A DNA stretch of 64,000 nucleotides, from the NCBI GenBank assembly GCA_901472455.1, contig LR590464.1:2666001-2730000 (forward strand), in the 5' to 3' direction. Below, piece after piece: positions 54,115 to 64,000 of this stretch; the first letter of the stretch is position 1; every line of letters starts with the position of its first letter. Under the pieces are notes generated by a model. It ran no database searches, had not been told where the DNA came from, and saw only the letters and a list, made by a program, of their open reading frames with translations. The translations under genes were made by a program, and so were the position numbers. This DNA comes from Leclercia adecarboxylata. Its GTDB lineage: Bacteria > Pseudomonadota > Gammaproteobacteria > Enterobacterales > Enterobacteriaceae.

Positions 54115-54410
54115 GTGCTTTATGTGATTTTTGCTGCAGATGTTGCTGATTCTCTGGAAAAACGCCTCTCCGTGCGTCCTGCCCATCTGGCGCGCTTACA
54201 ACTGCTGCATGACGAAGGCAGATTGCTGACCGCCGGGCCAATGCCTGCCGTCGACAGCAACGATCCGGGTGCGGCAGGCTTTACCGGCTCGACGGTGATT
54301 GCCGAGTTCGAATCGCTGGAAGCGGCACAGGCCTGGCGCAGGACGATCCGTACGTGGCAGCTGGCGTGTATGATAACGTCGTGGTGAAGCCCTTTAAAAA
54401 AGTTTTCTAG
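54115..54410 (+). CDS. yciI: YciI (YCII-domain protein, one indel)
   Basis: About 98 aa ferredoxin-like fold of unknown function with the conserved His and Asp of the YCII family. The start GTG at 54115 follows AAGGAGC, giving [20 protein letters not shown], then [20 protein letters not shown] and [13 protein letters not shown] missing G at about 54337 shifts the frame before [20 protein letters not shown]. Corrected end KKVF. Confidence 0.92.
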
Positions 54411-54413
54411 GAT

Positions 54414-54446
54414 AAAAAAAGGCTCCTTACAAGGAGCCTTTTTTTG
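54414..54446. terminator. Bidirectional terminator yciI / leuE
   Basis: AAAAAAAGGCTCCTT ac AAGGAGCCTTTTTTT between convergent genes. Confidence 0.9.
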
Positions 54447-55082
54447 TTAGTGCAGCGATGCCAGCCGCGCCGCGAACCCGACAAATAACAAACCTATCAA
54501 TCCATTCCCCAGCTTCGCCAGTTTCTTTTTTGTCTTGAGGTAGCGGGTGACAAACGCCCCGGAGAAAATCAGGAAGCTCATATAGATAAAGCTGATGATC
54601 TCCAGCGTGACCGCGAGGATCATAAACGCCACGCCGGTGTTATTAGCCTGAACGTCAATAAACTGCACAAAGAACGAAACATAAAACAGGATCGCTTTCG
54701 GGTTGGTCATACTCAGCACCAGCGAGCGTTTCATAATGGTTTTTGCCGGCTCGATACCGCCCGCTTCGCCTTGTGCTTATGTTTGATAACCGACCAGAGC
54801 ATCTTGCCGCCCAGCCATAATAAATAGAACGCCCCAAGATAGCGGACAATATTGAACAGCACAGGGGTAGTCTGAATAAGCGCCGCCACACCTGCCCACG
54901 CAAGAAACATCAGCACCGCATCACCAATAAACACGCCGCTGGCCGCCAGATAGCCCTTTTTCACGCCGTGACCAATACCGGTTTTTTAAGACAAACAGCG
55001 TATTCGGCCCTGGAACCAGAACAATGAAAATGGCCCCGACAACGTAGGTCCAGAAATTAAGCACACCGAAATCCGCAAACAT
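54447..55082 (-). CDS. leuE: Leucine exporter LeuE-like, LysE/RhtB family (indels)
   Basis: About 212 aa inner-membrane amino-acid exporter. It starts [20 protein letters not shown], then [57 protein letters not shown] and [20 protein letters not shown]. The VPGPN and TNPKA motifs define the family, and the whole sequence is close to E. coli LeuE. Extra T at about 54982 and another indel at about 54770. In E. coli leuE lies elsewhere and kch occupies this neighbourhood. Confidence 0.88.
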
Positions 55083-55152
55083 TTCATCTCCTTTTCGAAA
55101 ACAGCGAATAAATAAAAAACATCGGGCACCTCTGAGGGTGCCCTTGTGTCAT

Positions 55153-55326
55153 TCAGTAATCCTGAACGGCGAACAGTAACGCATTGCGATGACGGTTCAT
55201 ACTGCATTTTCTGATGGCGTGGATACGCATATTACGGCGGGATTGTGCTTCCAGCCAACGCGCTTTGCGACGACCTGTCTGTCGCAACATGCGCCAGCGC
55301 CCTACTTCTGTTCTACTGCGCTTCAT
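55153..55326 (-). CDS. yciY: Small basic protein YciY
   Basis: 57 aa, 16 or so Arg/Lys: MKRSRTEVGRWRMLRQTGRR, KARWLEAQSRRNMRIHAIRK, ending ALLFAVQDY. Function unknown. Same length and place (before clsA, divergent) as in E. coli. Confidence 0.9.
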   Translation of the reverse strand: MKRSRTEVGRWRMLRQTGRRKARWLEAQSRRNMRIHAIRKCSMNRHRNALLFAVQDY

Positions 55327-55468
55327 GTTAACAACTCTTACTAAAACAGAGCGCTCATTATAGACCCTTGCCTGCGGCAAACCAGTGCTTTTATCTGGCG
55401 TTTTTATTTGCCAGAAATATCCTGACGCGTAAACTCTTAACAATACGCTTTCAAAAGGATTTTTTATT

Positions 55469-56929
55469 ATGACAACCTTCTACACCGTGGTGAGTTGGCT
55501 GCTCATTCTGGGATACTGGCTGCTCATCGCAGGTGTAACATTACGCATCCTGATGAAACGCCGAGCCGTTCCCTCCGCCATGGCATGGCTGTTGATCATT
55601 TTTATCCTGCCACTGGTGGGTATTATTGCGTATCTCTCCTTTGGTGAGCTTCATCTCGGTAAACGCCGGGCGGAGCGCGCCCGCGCCATGTGGCCCTCCA
55701 CCGCAAAATGGCTCAACGATCTCAAATCCTGCAAACATATCTTTGCCGAAGAGAACAGCGACGTCGCCGCCTCCCTGTTTCAGCTCTGCGAGCGCCGCCA
55801 GGGCATTGCCGGGGTGAAAGGCAATCAACTTCAGCTGATGACTACTTCCGATGACGTGATGAATGCGCTGATCCGCGACATTCAGCTGGCGCGCCATAAC
55901 ATCGAGATGGTGTTTTACATCTGGCAGCCGGGCGGCATGGCCGATCAGGTTGCTGAGTCTCTGATGGCCGCCGCGCGCCGGGGTATTCACTGCCGTCTGA
56001 TGCTCGACTCCGCCGGTAGCGTGACCTTTTTTCGCAGCAACTGGGCGTCGATGATGCGCAACGCCGGGGTGGAGGTGGTCGAAGCCTTAAAAGTGAATCT
56101 GCTGCGTGTGTTCCTGCGCAGGATGGACCTACGCCAGCACCGCAAAATGGTGCTAATCGACAACTACATCGCCTATACCGGCAGCATGAACATGGTGGAT
56201 CCGCGCTTCTTTAAACAGGACGCTGGCGTGGGCCAGTGGGTCGATCTGATGGCCCGTATGGAAGGCCCGGTCGCGACCGCGATGGGCGTGGTCTACTCCT
56301 GCGACTGGGAGATCGAAACCGGTAAACGTATTCTGCCCCCGCCGCCTGATGCCAATATCATGCCGTTTGAGCAAGCCAGCGGGCATACGATTCACACCAT
56401 TGCCTCCGGCCCCGGTTTCCCGGAAGACCTTATCCACCAGGCGCTGCTCACTGCGGCCTATTCCGCCCGTGAATACCTGATCATGACCACCCCCTACTTT
56501 GTGCCGAGCGACGATCTGCTGCACGCTATCTGTACCGCCGCCCAGCGCGGGGTTGATGTCAGCATTATTCTGCCGCGCAAAAACGATTCGGTGCTGGTAG
56601 GCTGGGCCAGCCGGGCCTTCTTCAGCGAGCTGCTGGCCGCCGGGGTAAAGATCTATCAGTTTGAAGGTGGGCTGCTGCACACCAAAAGCGTGCTGGTGGA
56701 TGGCGAACTCAGTCTTGTGGGGACGGTTAACCTCGATATGCGCAGTCTGTGGCTCAATTTCGAGATCACCCTGGTCATCGATGACGCCGGATTTGGCGGG
56801 GATTTAGCCGCGGTACAGGATGACTATATCTCGCGCTCGCGCCTGCTGGACGCGCGTTTGTGGGTGAAAAGGCCGCTGTGGCAGCGAATTACCGAACGAC
56901 TGTTTTACTTCTTTAGTCCGTTGCTGTAA
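55469..56929 (+). CDS. clsA: Cardiolipin synthase A
   Basis: 486 aa, intact, same length as E. coli ClsA. Joins two phosphatidylglycerols to cardiolipin at the inner membrane. Two N-terminal membrane helices ([20 protein letters not shown] and [20 protein letters not shown]). Two phospholipase-D HKD motifs: [19 protein letters not shown] and [20 protein letters not shown]. Confidence 0.97.
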   Translation: MTTFYTVVSWLLILGYWLLIAGVTLRILMKRRAVPSAMAWLLIIFILPLVGIIAYLSFGELHLGKRRAERARAMWPSTAKWLNDLKSCKHIFAEENSDVAASLFQLCERRQGIAGVKGNQLQLMTTSDDVMNALIRDIQLARHNIEMVFYIWQPGGMADQVAESLMAAARRGIHCRLMLDSAGSVTFFRSNWASMMRNAGVEVVEALKVNLLRVFLRRMDLRQHRKMVLIDNYIAYTGSMNMVDPRFFKQDAGVGQWVDLMARMEGPVATAMGVVYSCDWEIETGKRILPPPPDANIMPFEQASGHTIHTIASGPGFPEDLIHQALLTAAYSAREYLIMTTPYFVPSDDLLHAICTAAQRGVDVSIILPRKNDSVLVGWASRAFFSELLAAGVKIYQFEGGLLHTKSVLVDGELSLVGTVNLDMRSLWLNFEITLVIDDAGFGGDLAAVQDDYISRSRLLDARLWVKRPLWQRITERLFYFFSPLL

Positions 56930-56954
56930 AACGTGCCCAACCAACGATGTTTAA

Positions 56955-57296
<342 letters not shown>

Positions 57297-57310
57297 CATC
57301 TGCCGCGAAT

Positions 57311-57340
57311 AAAAAAGGCTGCGAATGCAGCCTTTTTTAT
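57311..57340. terminator. Bidirectional terminator yciU / oppF
   Basis: AAAAAAGGCTGC gaat GCAGCCTTTTTT, ending the opp operon on the minus strand and yciU on the plus. Confidence 0.9.
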
Positions 57341-57354
57341 TGCATGTTAACCAC

Positions 57355-58362
57355 TCAGAGCGGGTCGACCTTCAGACAGGAGACCGCATGACGGAAGCTG
57401 CCTTCCAGCACCGGACGGGTTTTCGCGCATTCCGGCCCGGCCATCGGGCAACGGGTACGAAATACGCAGCCGGACGGCGGATTGATCGGCGACGGCAGTT
57501 CCCCTTCCAGAAGCTGAATAGTTTTATTCTTCTCCAGATCGGGATCCGGGACCGGCACCGCAGACATCAAGGCTTTGGTATAAGGGTGCAGCGGGTTATG
57601 GTACACCTCATCATAGGTGCCCAGCTCTACCGCATGGCCGAGATACATCACCAGCACGCGATCGGAGATGTGCTTCACCACCGCCAAATCGTGAGCGATA
57701 AAGATCAACGACAGCCCCATCTCACGCTGCAGTTTTTGCAGCAGGTTAACCACCTGCGCCTGGATAGATACGTCCAGCGCCGAGACCGGTTCGTCACAGA
57801 TAATCAGTTTCGGCTCGAGGATCAGCGCGCGGGCAATCCCGATACGCTGGCACTGGCCGCCTGAGAACTCGTGCGGGTAACGGTTGATGAGGTTTGGCAG
57901 CAGCCCCACTTTCATCATCATCGCCTTCACGCGATCGCGCACTTCGGTACGCGGCATTTTCGGATGATAGGTGCGCAGCGGCTCGGCGATGATCTCGCCA
58001 ATGGTCATGCGCGGGTTCAGGGAGGCCAGCGGATCCTGGAAAATCATTCTGAATGTCGCTGCGCACGTCGCGCCACTCGTCAGGCTTCATCCCCAACAGA
58101 TCTTTACCCAGCCAGGCCACTTTGCCGTCTGGTGGCTTTGACCAGCCCGATAATCGCACGGGCAAAGGTGGATTTACCGCAGCCCGACTCGCCCACCACG
58201 CCGAGCGTCTCCCCTTCGTACAGACGCAGGGTTACGCCATCCACGGCTTTCAGGGTTTTTGCCGGCTGCCAGAACCACTGCTTGCCATCTTTAATGTCAA
58301 AGTGGACTTTCAGAATCCGCGATTTCGAGCAGGACGTTACGTTTTTCGTCAATGACAGTCAT
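57355..58362 (-). CDS. oppF: Oligopeptide ABC transporter ATPase OppF (three indels)
   Basis: About 334 aa. Start [16 protein letters not shown] at 58362, overlapping the oppD stop (ATGA). Walker [11 protein letters not shown] loop [17 protein letters not shown], signature [20 protein letters not shown], Walker [14 protein letters not shown]-terminal iron-sulfur-type Cys region [15 protein letters not shown]. Extra bases near 58313, 58128 and 58046. Last gene of oppABCDF. Confidence 0.94.
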
Positions 58363-59374
58363 ACCAGCTCCTCGTACGGCTTAAAGCAGGCACGCAGACG
58401 GCCTGGGGGCGAACTCTTCCAGCGGTGGCGCGCTGTTGCAGATCTCCATCGCGTGTGGACAACGCGGCTGGAACGGACAGCCTTTTGGCAGACGCCAGCA
58501 GGTTTGGCGGGTTGCCCGGAATAGTCAGCAGCGACTCGCCTTCCGCATCAAGACGCGGTACGGCATTCAGCAGGCCGATAGAGTACGGGTGCGCCGGGTG
58601 GTAGAACACATCCCGCGCTTTTCCGTACTCCATGGTGCGGCCAGCATACATTACCAGCACTTTATCGCAGATGCCGGCCACTACGCCCAAATCGTGGGTA
58701 ATCATAATGATCGCCGTATTGAACTCGCGCTTCAGCTCGTTCAACAGGGTCATGATTTGCGCCTGAACGGTAACGTCCAGCGCGGTGGTTGGCTCATCGG
58801 CAATCAGCAGTTTTGGTCTGCACAGCAGCGCCATGGCGATCATAACGCGCTGGCGCATACCGCCAGAGAACTCATGCGGGAACATGCGCATACGCTTACG
58901 CGCTTCCGGCATTTTCACCGCATCGAGCATTTTGACCGACTCTTCAAAGGCTTCGGCTTTGCTCAACCCCTTATGCAGCATCAGGACTTCCATCAGCTGC
59001 TCGCCGACGCGCATGTACGGGTTCAGGGAGGTCATCGGATCCTGGAAAATCATCGAGATCTGCTCGGCACGCAGCTTGTTCAGCTCGTTTTCCGGCAGGT
59101 TAAGGATCTGTTTGCCGTTAAAGGTGGCAGACCCTCCGATGACGCCATTTTGCGCCAGCAGGCCCATCAGCGCAAAAGCGGTCTGGGATTTACCGGAACC
59201 GGACTCACCCACGATACCCAGCGTTTCACCGGCCCGCAGACTGAAGTTGAGATCGTTTACGGCGGTCACATCGCCATCCGGCGTTTTAAAGGTGACGCGC
59301 AGATCTTTCACATCCAGCAGAGCATTGCCCTGCTGATGCATTTGTGGCGCAGATGCCGTTTCAATAATGGTCAT
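58359..59374 (-). CDS. oppD: Oligopeptide ABC transporter ATPase OppD (indels near the end)
   Basis: About 337 aa. MTIIETASAPQMHQQGNALL, Walker [82 protein letters not shown]. The frame is good to IPGNPPNLL at about 58496. A lost or gained base there and another near 58400 obscure the Cys-rich tail (RCPHAMEICNSAPPLEE), which the shifted frame still encodes; it ends EELV. Confidence 0.94.
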
Positions 59375-59385
59375 GGCGGCGCTCC

Positions 59386-60294
59386 TTAACGGTCTTTCGG
59401 GTCGAGGGCATCACGCAGGCCATCGCCGATAAAGTTGAAACAAAACAGTGTCACGACCAGGAAACCTGCCGGGAACAGCAGCAGCCACGGTGAAACTTCC
59501 ATCGAGTTCGCGCCATCGCTCAGCAGCGCACCCCAGCTACTCAGTGGCTCCTGGGTACCCAGACCAAGGAAGCTGAGGAAGGATTCAAACAGGATCATGC
59601 TTGGCACCAGCAGGGAGGCATAGACCACCACCACACCCAGCACGTTCGGCACGATATGACGCACCACGATATTGCCGGTAGAGACCCCACCCACCTGCGC
59701 TGCTTCGATAAACTCTTTGCGCTTCAGGCTCAGAGTCTGACCACGCACGATACGCGCCATATCCAGCCAGGAGACCATGCCGATGGCAACGAAGATCAGC
59801 AGGATATTCTGACCGAAGAAGGTCACCAGCAGGATCACGAAGAACATGAACGGGAAGGAGTTGAGGATCTCAAGGATACGCATCATCACTGAGTCCACTT
59901 TACCGCCGAGATAGCCTGAGAGCGATCCGTACAGCGTACCCAGAATCACCGCCACGAAGGCTGCGGCGATCCCCACCATCAACGAGATTCGCCCACCGAT
60001 GGCCACACGGACCAGCAGGTCACGTCCGGAGGAGTCGGTACCGAAATAGTGACCCGATTCGCTATCCGGCGCGCTGGACATCATGCCCCAGTCGGTATCG
60101 AAGTAGGTGAACTGCGACAGCATAGGTGCAAAGGTCACGAACAGAGCGATAATCACCAGCACAATCAGGCTGGCAACCGCCGCACGGTTATGCATAAAGC
60201 GACGGCGGGCATCCTGCCAGAGACTGCGTCCTTCGACTTCCAGTTTTTCACTGAAGTTTTCCAGCGCCTCGCTGTTTTTCTTACTTAACATCAT
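59386..60294 (-). CDS. oppC: Oligopeptide ABC transporter permease OppC
   Basis: 302 aa, intact. MMLSKKNSEALENFSEKLEV, a long cytoplasmic N-terminus, first helix VASLIVLVIIALFVTFAPML, ATPase-docking EAA loop EFIEAAQVGGVSTGNIVVRH, and the end GDGLRDALDPKDR. Extremely close to E. coli OppC. Confidence 0.97.
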   Translation of the reverse strand: MMLSKKNSEALENFSEKLEVEGRSLWQDARRRFMHNRAAVASLIVLVIIALFVTFAPMLSQFTYFDTDWGMMSSAPDSESGHYFGTDSSGRDLLVRVAIGGRISLMVGIAAAFVAVILGTLYGSLSGYLGGKVDSVMMRILEILNSFPFMFFVILLVTFFGQNILLIFVAIGMVSWLDMARIVRGQTLSLKRKEFIEAAQVGGVSTGNIVVRHIVPNVLGVVVVYASLLVPSMILFESFLSFLGLGTQEPLSSWGALLSDGANSMEVSPWLLLFPAGFLVVTLFCFNFIGDGLRDALDPKDR

Positions 60295-60308
60295 GGCGAG
60301 CTCCAGTG

Positions 60309-61232
60309 TCAGTAGCGGATTTTCGGATCGATAACGGCATACAGCACGTCAACAATCGCGTTAAAGAAAATGGTCAGCGCACCGACGAGAATGGTCAGAC
60401 TCAGTACCAGTGAGTAGTCGCGGTTCAGGGCACCGTTAACAAACAGCTGACCGATACCTGGCAGACCATAAATGGTTTCGATAACCATTGAACCGGTAAT
60501 GATACCGACGAACGCCGGGCCTAAATAAGAGAGAACCGGCAATAACGCAGGTTTTAATGCGTGACGGAAAATAATCCGACGCATCGGCAGCCCTTTTGCG
60601 CGCGCGGTACGAATGAAGTTAGAGTGCAGGACTTCAATCATCGAACCACGGGTGATACGCGCGATGCTGGCGATATAGGCCAGTGATAAGGCCACCATCG
60701 GCAGGATCATGTACTGCAGTGCCCCACCGTTCCAGCCACCGCCGGGCAGCCATTTCAGGGTGATGGCAAATATCATCACCAGTAAGGGCGCGACGACAAA
60801 ACTCGGTATGACGACACCGGTCATTGCCACCCCCCATAACGGCATAATCCCATTTTGGTATTTTGATTCAGCGCGGCAATGACGCCCGCCGTAACGCCAA
60901 GAATAACGGCCAGTAAAAATGCCGCGGCGCCTAATTTAGCCGAAACGGGGAAGCTGGAAGCCACCAAATCGTTTACGGAATAATCTTTATATTTAAATGA
61001 CGGTCCAAAAATCGCCATGCGCCAGCTGCTTCAGATAATTGAAATACTGGGTGGAGATCGGATCGTTTAAATGATATTTCGCTTCAATATTCGCCATCAC
61101 TTCTGGCGGCAGCGTACGTTCACCGGTAAATGGACTGCCCGGCGCGAGACGCATCATAAAGAACGAGATCGTTATAAGAATAAAAAGCGTTGGGATCGCT
61201 TCAAGACAGCGACGTAGGATAAATTTCAACAT
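60309..61232 (-). CDS. oppB: Oligopeptide ABC transporter permease OppB (two indels)
   Basis: About 306 aa. [20 protein letters not shown], periplasmic loop [23 protein letters not shown]-type loop [20 protein letters not shown], end [12 protein letters not shown]. The frame changes at about 61015 (before [20 protein letters not shown]) and about 60860 (before [16 protein letters not shown]). Follows oppA after about 85 bases holding a hairpin. Confidence 0.95.
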
Positions 61233-61283
61233 TGCCCGTACCTTCTGGCGTGTGCCTATATAGTATTACGATGAGTAGACACC

Positions 61284-61308
61284 GTGGGGCGAGCATCGCC
61301 CGCCCCAC
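61284..61308 (-). other. Hairpin between oppA and oppB
   Basis: GTGGGGCG / CGCCCCAC with a nine-base loop, no T run. Position fits an element that stabilises oppA mRNA relative to oppBCDF, since binding proteins are needed in excess (inference). Confidence 0.55.
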
Positions 61309-61317
61309 TCATTGCCA

Positions 61318-62968
61318 TTAATGCTTGATAATATACAAGTTTTTGACGTAGATATTATCCATCGGGTCTTTACCGGTATAACCACCCACCCACGGTTTCA
61401 CCAGACGGGGCGTTCACGTAGTAGTAGACCGGGACGATCGCAGAGTCTTTATCGAGCTGCTGTTCAGCTTTCGAATACAGCTCAGCGCGCTGCGCTTCGT
61501 CCGTGACTTTCAGGGTATCGCCGATCAGCTTATCGAACTCTGCGCTCTTATAGTGGTGGCAGTGTTGTTCGAGCTGTCGCTCAGCATGGTATTCAGGAAG
61601 GAGGTCGGTTCGTTATAGTCCGCACACCAGCCTGCACGCGCCACATCAAAGGTGCCCTGATGACGGCTGTCCAGGAAGGTTTTCCACTCCTGGTTTTCCA
61701 GCTTCACGTTCGCCACCCCAGGTTTTTCTTCCAGATGGAGGAGACGGGCGATAGCCAGTTTTTTATGCAGATCGGAGGTGTTATACAGCAGGCTAAAGGT
61801 CAACGGCTTGTCAGCGGTATAAACCGGCTTCGGCCAGCAGTTTCTTCGCTTCTTTCGTTACGTTTTTCCTGTGACCAGCCGAACCACTCTGGCTGAGTCA
61901 GTTTTGCAACCATCCGGTGTACGGTGGGGGTGTAGCTGTAGGCCTGGCAGGTCGCCCTGGTTTTTCACTTTGTTCACGATGATATCGCGATCGCAGTGCC
62001 AGCTTAAGTGCGGTACGCACCGCGAACGTCGGTGAATGGCGCTTTCTGGTTGTTGATTTCGTAGTAATAAGTACACAGATACGGGTCAACGTGGCACTTC
62101 AGCTGGGATCTCTTTTTTCAGTTTCTGGAACAGTTCGATCGGCATGTTGTTATAGGTCATGTCGATTTCGCCGCTGCGGTAGCGGTTAACGTCAGTCACT
62201 TCAGACGAGATTGGCAGGTAGGTAACCTGGTTGATAACGGTCTTCGCGTTATCCCAGTAGTTGGTATTACGCTCCAGATCGATACGTTCGTTAACAACCC
62301 AGGCTTTCAGCTTATAGGCGCCGTTAGTAATGATATTGGCAGGCTGGGTCCACTTCTCACCGAATTTTTCAACCGCGGCTTTAGGCACCGGGGAAACGGA
62401 CGGGTGTACCAACAGTTTGTAGAAATAAGGTACTGGCTCGCTCAGGGTGACTTCGAAGGTATTGTCATCGATCGCTTTTACGCCGAGGTCGGTAATCGGT
62501 TTTTTGCCGGTGATGATGTCATCAATATTGGCGATGTGGCCATACTGCAGATAGCTCGCGTACGGAGAGGCGGTGTTTGGATCCGCCAGGCGCTGCCAGC
62601 TATAAACGAAATCTTGTGCGGTAACCGGGGAACCATCAGACCATTTTGCGTCTTTACGCAGGTGGAAGGTCCAGACTTTAAAATCTTTGTTTTCCCATTT
62701 TTCGGCAACCCCGGGCAACCGGGGTGGCCGTCTACGTCAGTAACCAGCAGACCTTCGAAACAGGTCGCGGTTAACGTTAGACTCCGGTACACCTTCAATT
62801 TTGTGCGGATCCAGAGACTGAACCTCAGCACCGTTGTTACGCACCAGCGTTTGCTTCTCCGCCAGTTGAACCCCAGCAGGTACGTCAGCAGCCATTGCAA
62901 CGTTGGCCCGCGATTAGCGCAGTTAGAATTCCCGCCGCGACCAGACTTTTTTTTGTGATGATGGACAT
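61318..62968 (-). CDS. oppA: Periplasmic oligopeptide-binding protein OppA (several indels)
   Basis: About 543 aa SBP family 5. It starts MSIITKKSLVAAGILTALIA, a signal peptide, then ADVPAGVQLAEKQTLVRNNG. Family blocks: WTFHLRKDAKWSDGSPVTAQ, VPYFYKLLVHPSVSPVPKAA, GTFDVARAGWCADYNEPTSF, and the end NLYIIKH. Frame changes near 62910, 62730, 62095, 61985, 61930, 61830, 61735, 61560 and 61410. The ribosome site GTGGAG and the adjacent CA-rich TATCAACACA before the ATG resemble a GcvB sRNA target, as known for oppA in enterics. Confidence 0.93.
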
Positions 62969-63701
62969 TGTGTTGATACTCCACTCTTTATAATTACTGG
63001 TTTTTACCAGCCTGTTTAATTCCCCTTTTTGGGGTTCCCTGACAACGTAGGAGTTTATGCTGCTGTCAGGCGTTTTTACTTCTCGCTATCACCGACTTTA
63101 CTATTACTAACGGCTCGTCTGGCCGCCTTGCGTCGATTCTTAACAGACTTTCCCCTGTCGAAGCCTGTCTTAATTCTTTTAGATCAGAACCGTTAATGAA
63201 AAAGATTCTCATCTAATAGATTTCTGCGAAAAATATAAGGCCGGGAAAGTATCAAATGGTTTTCACGGGTGCCAATACATTTTGCAAATTTGTTAACCAA
63301 TTCTCTTTTACGGGAGATACCGTTACTCGGTGGGCTACCCTGCCGCCGCATCAAAAGCGGAAAAAAGCTTCGCTATTCAATGGGATGTAGAAGGTTTACT
63401 CGACGATTGCGTCGCTGTGCTGAAGACGAAGCGTTGTTTGTACAAAAAATTAACAACTGTCTATTATTTAGCACATTCATCTAAATCATTTACCAAATTA
63501 CTAATATCATCTCAGTTATCTCGCAGCAAGCCCCCAGAGTATCGTGTGAGTAAAATAACAGTGATATTGCGTGGATTGTGTACAGTGCGATACAGGTAGG
63601 GTTGGCAAGTCGTTGATAGTTAACAAAACAAAATTATTAGCAAAATTTATTATAGTTAACGCGTTTTTCAACTTTCATTATATGATTTGCTAATATTGAC
63701 A
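62969..63701. other. Long AT-rich region upstream of oppA
   Basis: About 730 bases with no credible gene; the short ORFs in it have no recognisable sequence. E. coli also has a long oppA upstream region with leader, Lrp control and sRNA targeting. AT content is very high from about 63440 to 63705. I could not place promoters. Confidence 0.5.
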
Positions 63702-63728
63702 AAAAAACGGCGCCAGCTGGCGCCGCTC
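63702..63728 (-). terminator. ychE terminator (GC palindrome plus T run)
   Basis: An 18-bp palindrome CGGCGCCAG / CTGGCGCCG (63708-63725) followed on the minus strand by seven T, 16 bases after the ychE stop. The same core occurs between pspA and pspB at 5697-5714. Confidence 0.85.
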
Positions 63729-63743
63729 TTTCGTTTGAAAATG

Positions 63744-64000
63744 TTAATTCAATAACCCGGGGAAAATTGATTTCAGCCCGGTAACAATAAATTCAATCCC
63801 CAGCGCCATCAGCAGCAGCCCCATAATACGGGTGATCACGTTAATGCCGGTCTGGCCAAGCAGTCGTACCAGCCAGGGGGCAATACGGAATACGCCCCAA
63901 CAGCAGAACGCAAACAGCGCAATGGCAATCGAGAAGCCAATAAGGTGCATCAGGTTATGGTAGCGCGTTCCCCAGACGATAGTGGAACTGATGGCACCCG
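63744..64000 (-). CDS. ychE: MarC-family membrane protein YchE (partial)
   Basis: C-terminal 85 residues of an inner-membrane protein of the MarC family, function unknown; the start is beyond the window. It reads GAISSTIVWGTRYHNLMHLI, GFSIAIALFAFCCWGVFRIA, then LGQTGINVITRIMGLLLMAL and GIEFIVTGLKSIFPGLLN. The upstream neighbour of opp in E. coli, same orientation. Confidence 0.93.
   Translation of the reverse strand, partial: GAISSTIVWGTRYHNLMHLIGFSIAIALFAFCCWGVFRIAPWLVRLLGQTGINVITRIMGLLLMALGIEFIVTGLKSIFPGLLN

Noticed and set aside
63269..63599. Short plus-strand ORFs (71 and 89 codons) upstream of oppA
   Set aside because: No ribosome site, no recognisable sequence, overlapping each other in different frames within an AT-rich control region.

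Overview
The window is chromosomal DNA from an enterobacterium of the Enterobacter / Lelliottia / Cronobacter type (family Enterobacteriaceae). Its gene order is the E. coli K-12 27-30 min region read from ycjP to ychE: ycjPONM - pspDCBA/pspF - sapABCDF - fabI - yciW - rnb - pdeR - yciZ - yciT - osmB - yciH/pyrF - lapBA - pgpB - ribA - acnA - ymiA/yciX - cysB - topA - yciN - sohB - yciK/btuR - rluB - yciO/rnm - trpLEDCBA - ompW - yciCBA - tonB - yciI - yciY - clsA - yciU - oppABCDF - ychE. Differences from E. coli place it outside Escherichia. pspE, ycjD, yciGFE and kch are missing. A DSF synthase gene (rpfF) sits next to pdeR/rpfR. yedEF plus an ElaB-like gene lie downstream of trpA. leuE lies between yciI and yciY. 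A small AT-rich island with type VI secretion genes sits between rluB and yciO.

Region by region: 1-4.7 kb is a glycoside ABC uptake system (permeases YcjP and YcjO, binding lipoprotein YcjN) with the GH13 phosphorylase YcjM, under a visible sigma70 promoter and LacI-type operator. 4.85-7.5 kb is the phage-shock regulon with its sigma54 promoter. 7.6-12.9 kb is the Sap ABC importer. 13-17 kb holds fabI, yciW and rnb. 17.4-20.2 kb holds a c-di-GMP receptor/phosphodiesterase of the RpfR type, convergent with rpfF: a complete-looking DSF quorum-sensing pair. 20.4-34 kb is housekeeping (regulators, osmB, pyrF, LPS control by LapAB, pgpB, ribA, acnA, cysB, topA). 38.5-39.8 kb is the accessory module: Hcp, a small membrane protein and a Tlde1-like (DUF2778) peptidoglycan-targeting effector. 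41.5-48.3 kb is the trp operon with operator, leader peptide and attenuator. 48.4-64 kb holds the yedEF pair, ompW, small membrane proteins, tonB, clsA, the opp oligopeptide importer and the end of ychE.

A dominant feature is sequence quality. More than half of the long genes are interrupted by single-base gains or losses, mostly in or beside short homopolymers. They include the essential ribA, topA, acnA, all of sapABCD, and trpEDC. rnb carries paired compensating indels that leave a short scrambled patch inside an otherwise conserved protein. I read these as uncorrected sequencing or assembly errors, not real pseudogenes. I give each gene as one interval in its inferred corrected extent and name the indels I could locate. 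Homology statements rest on remembered protein families, not on a search.
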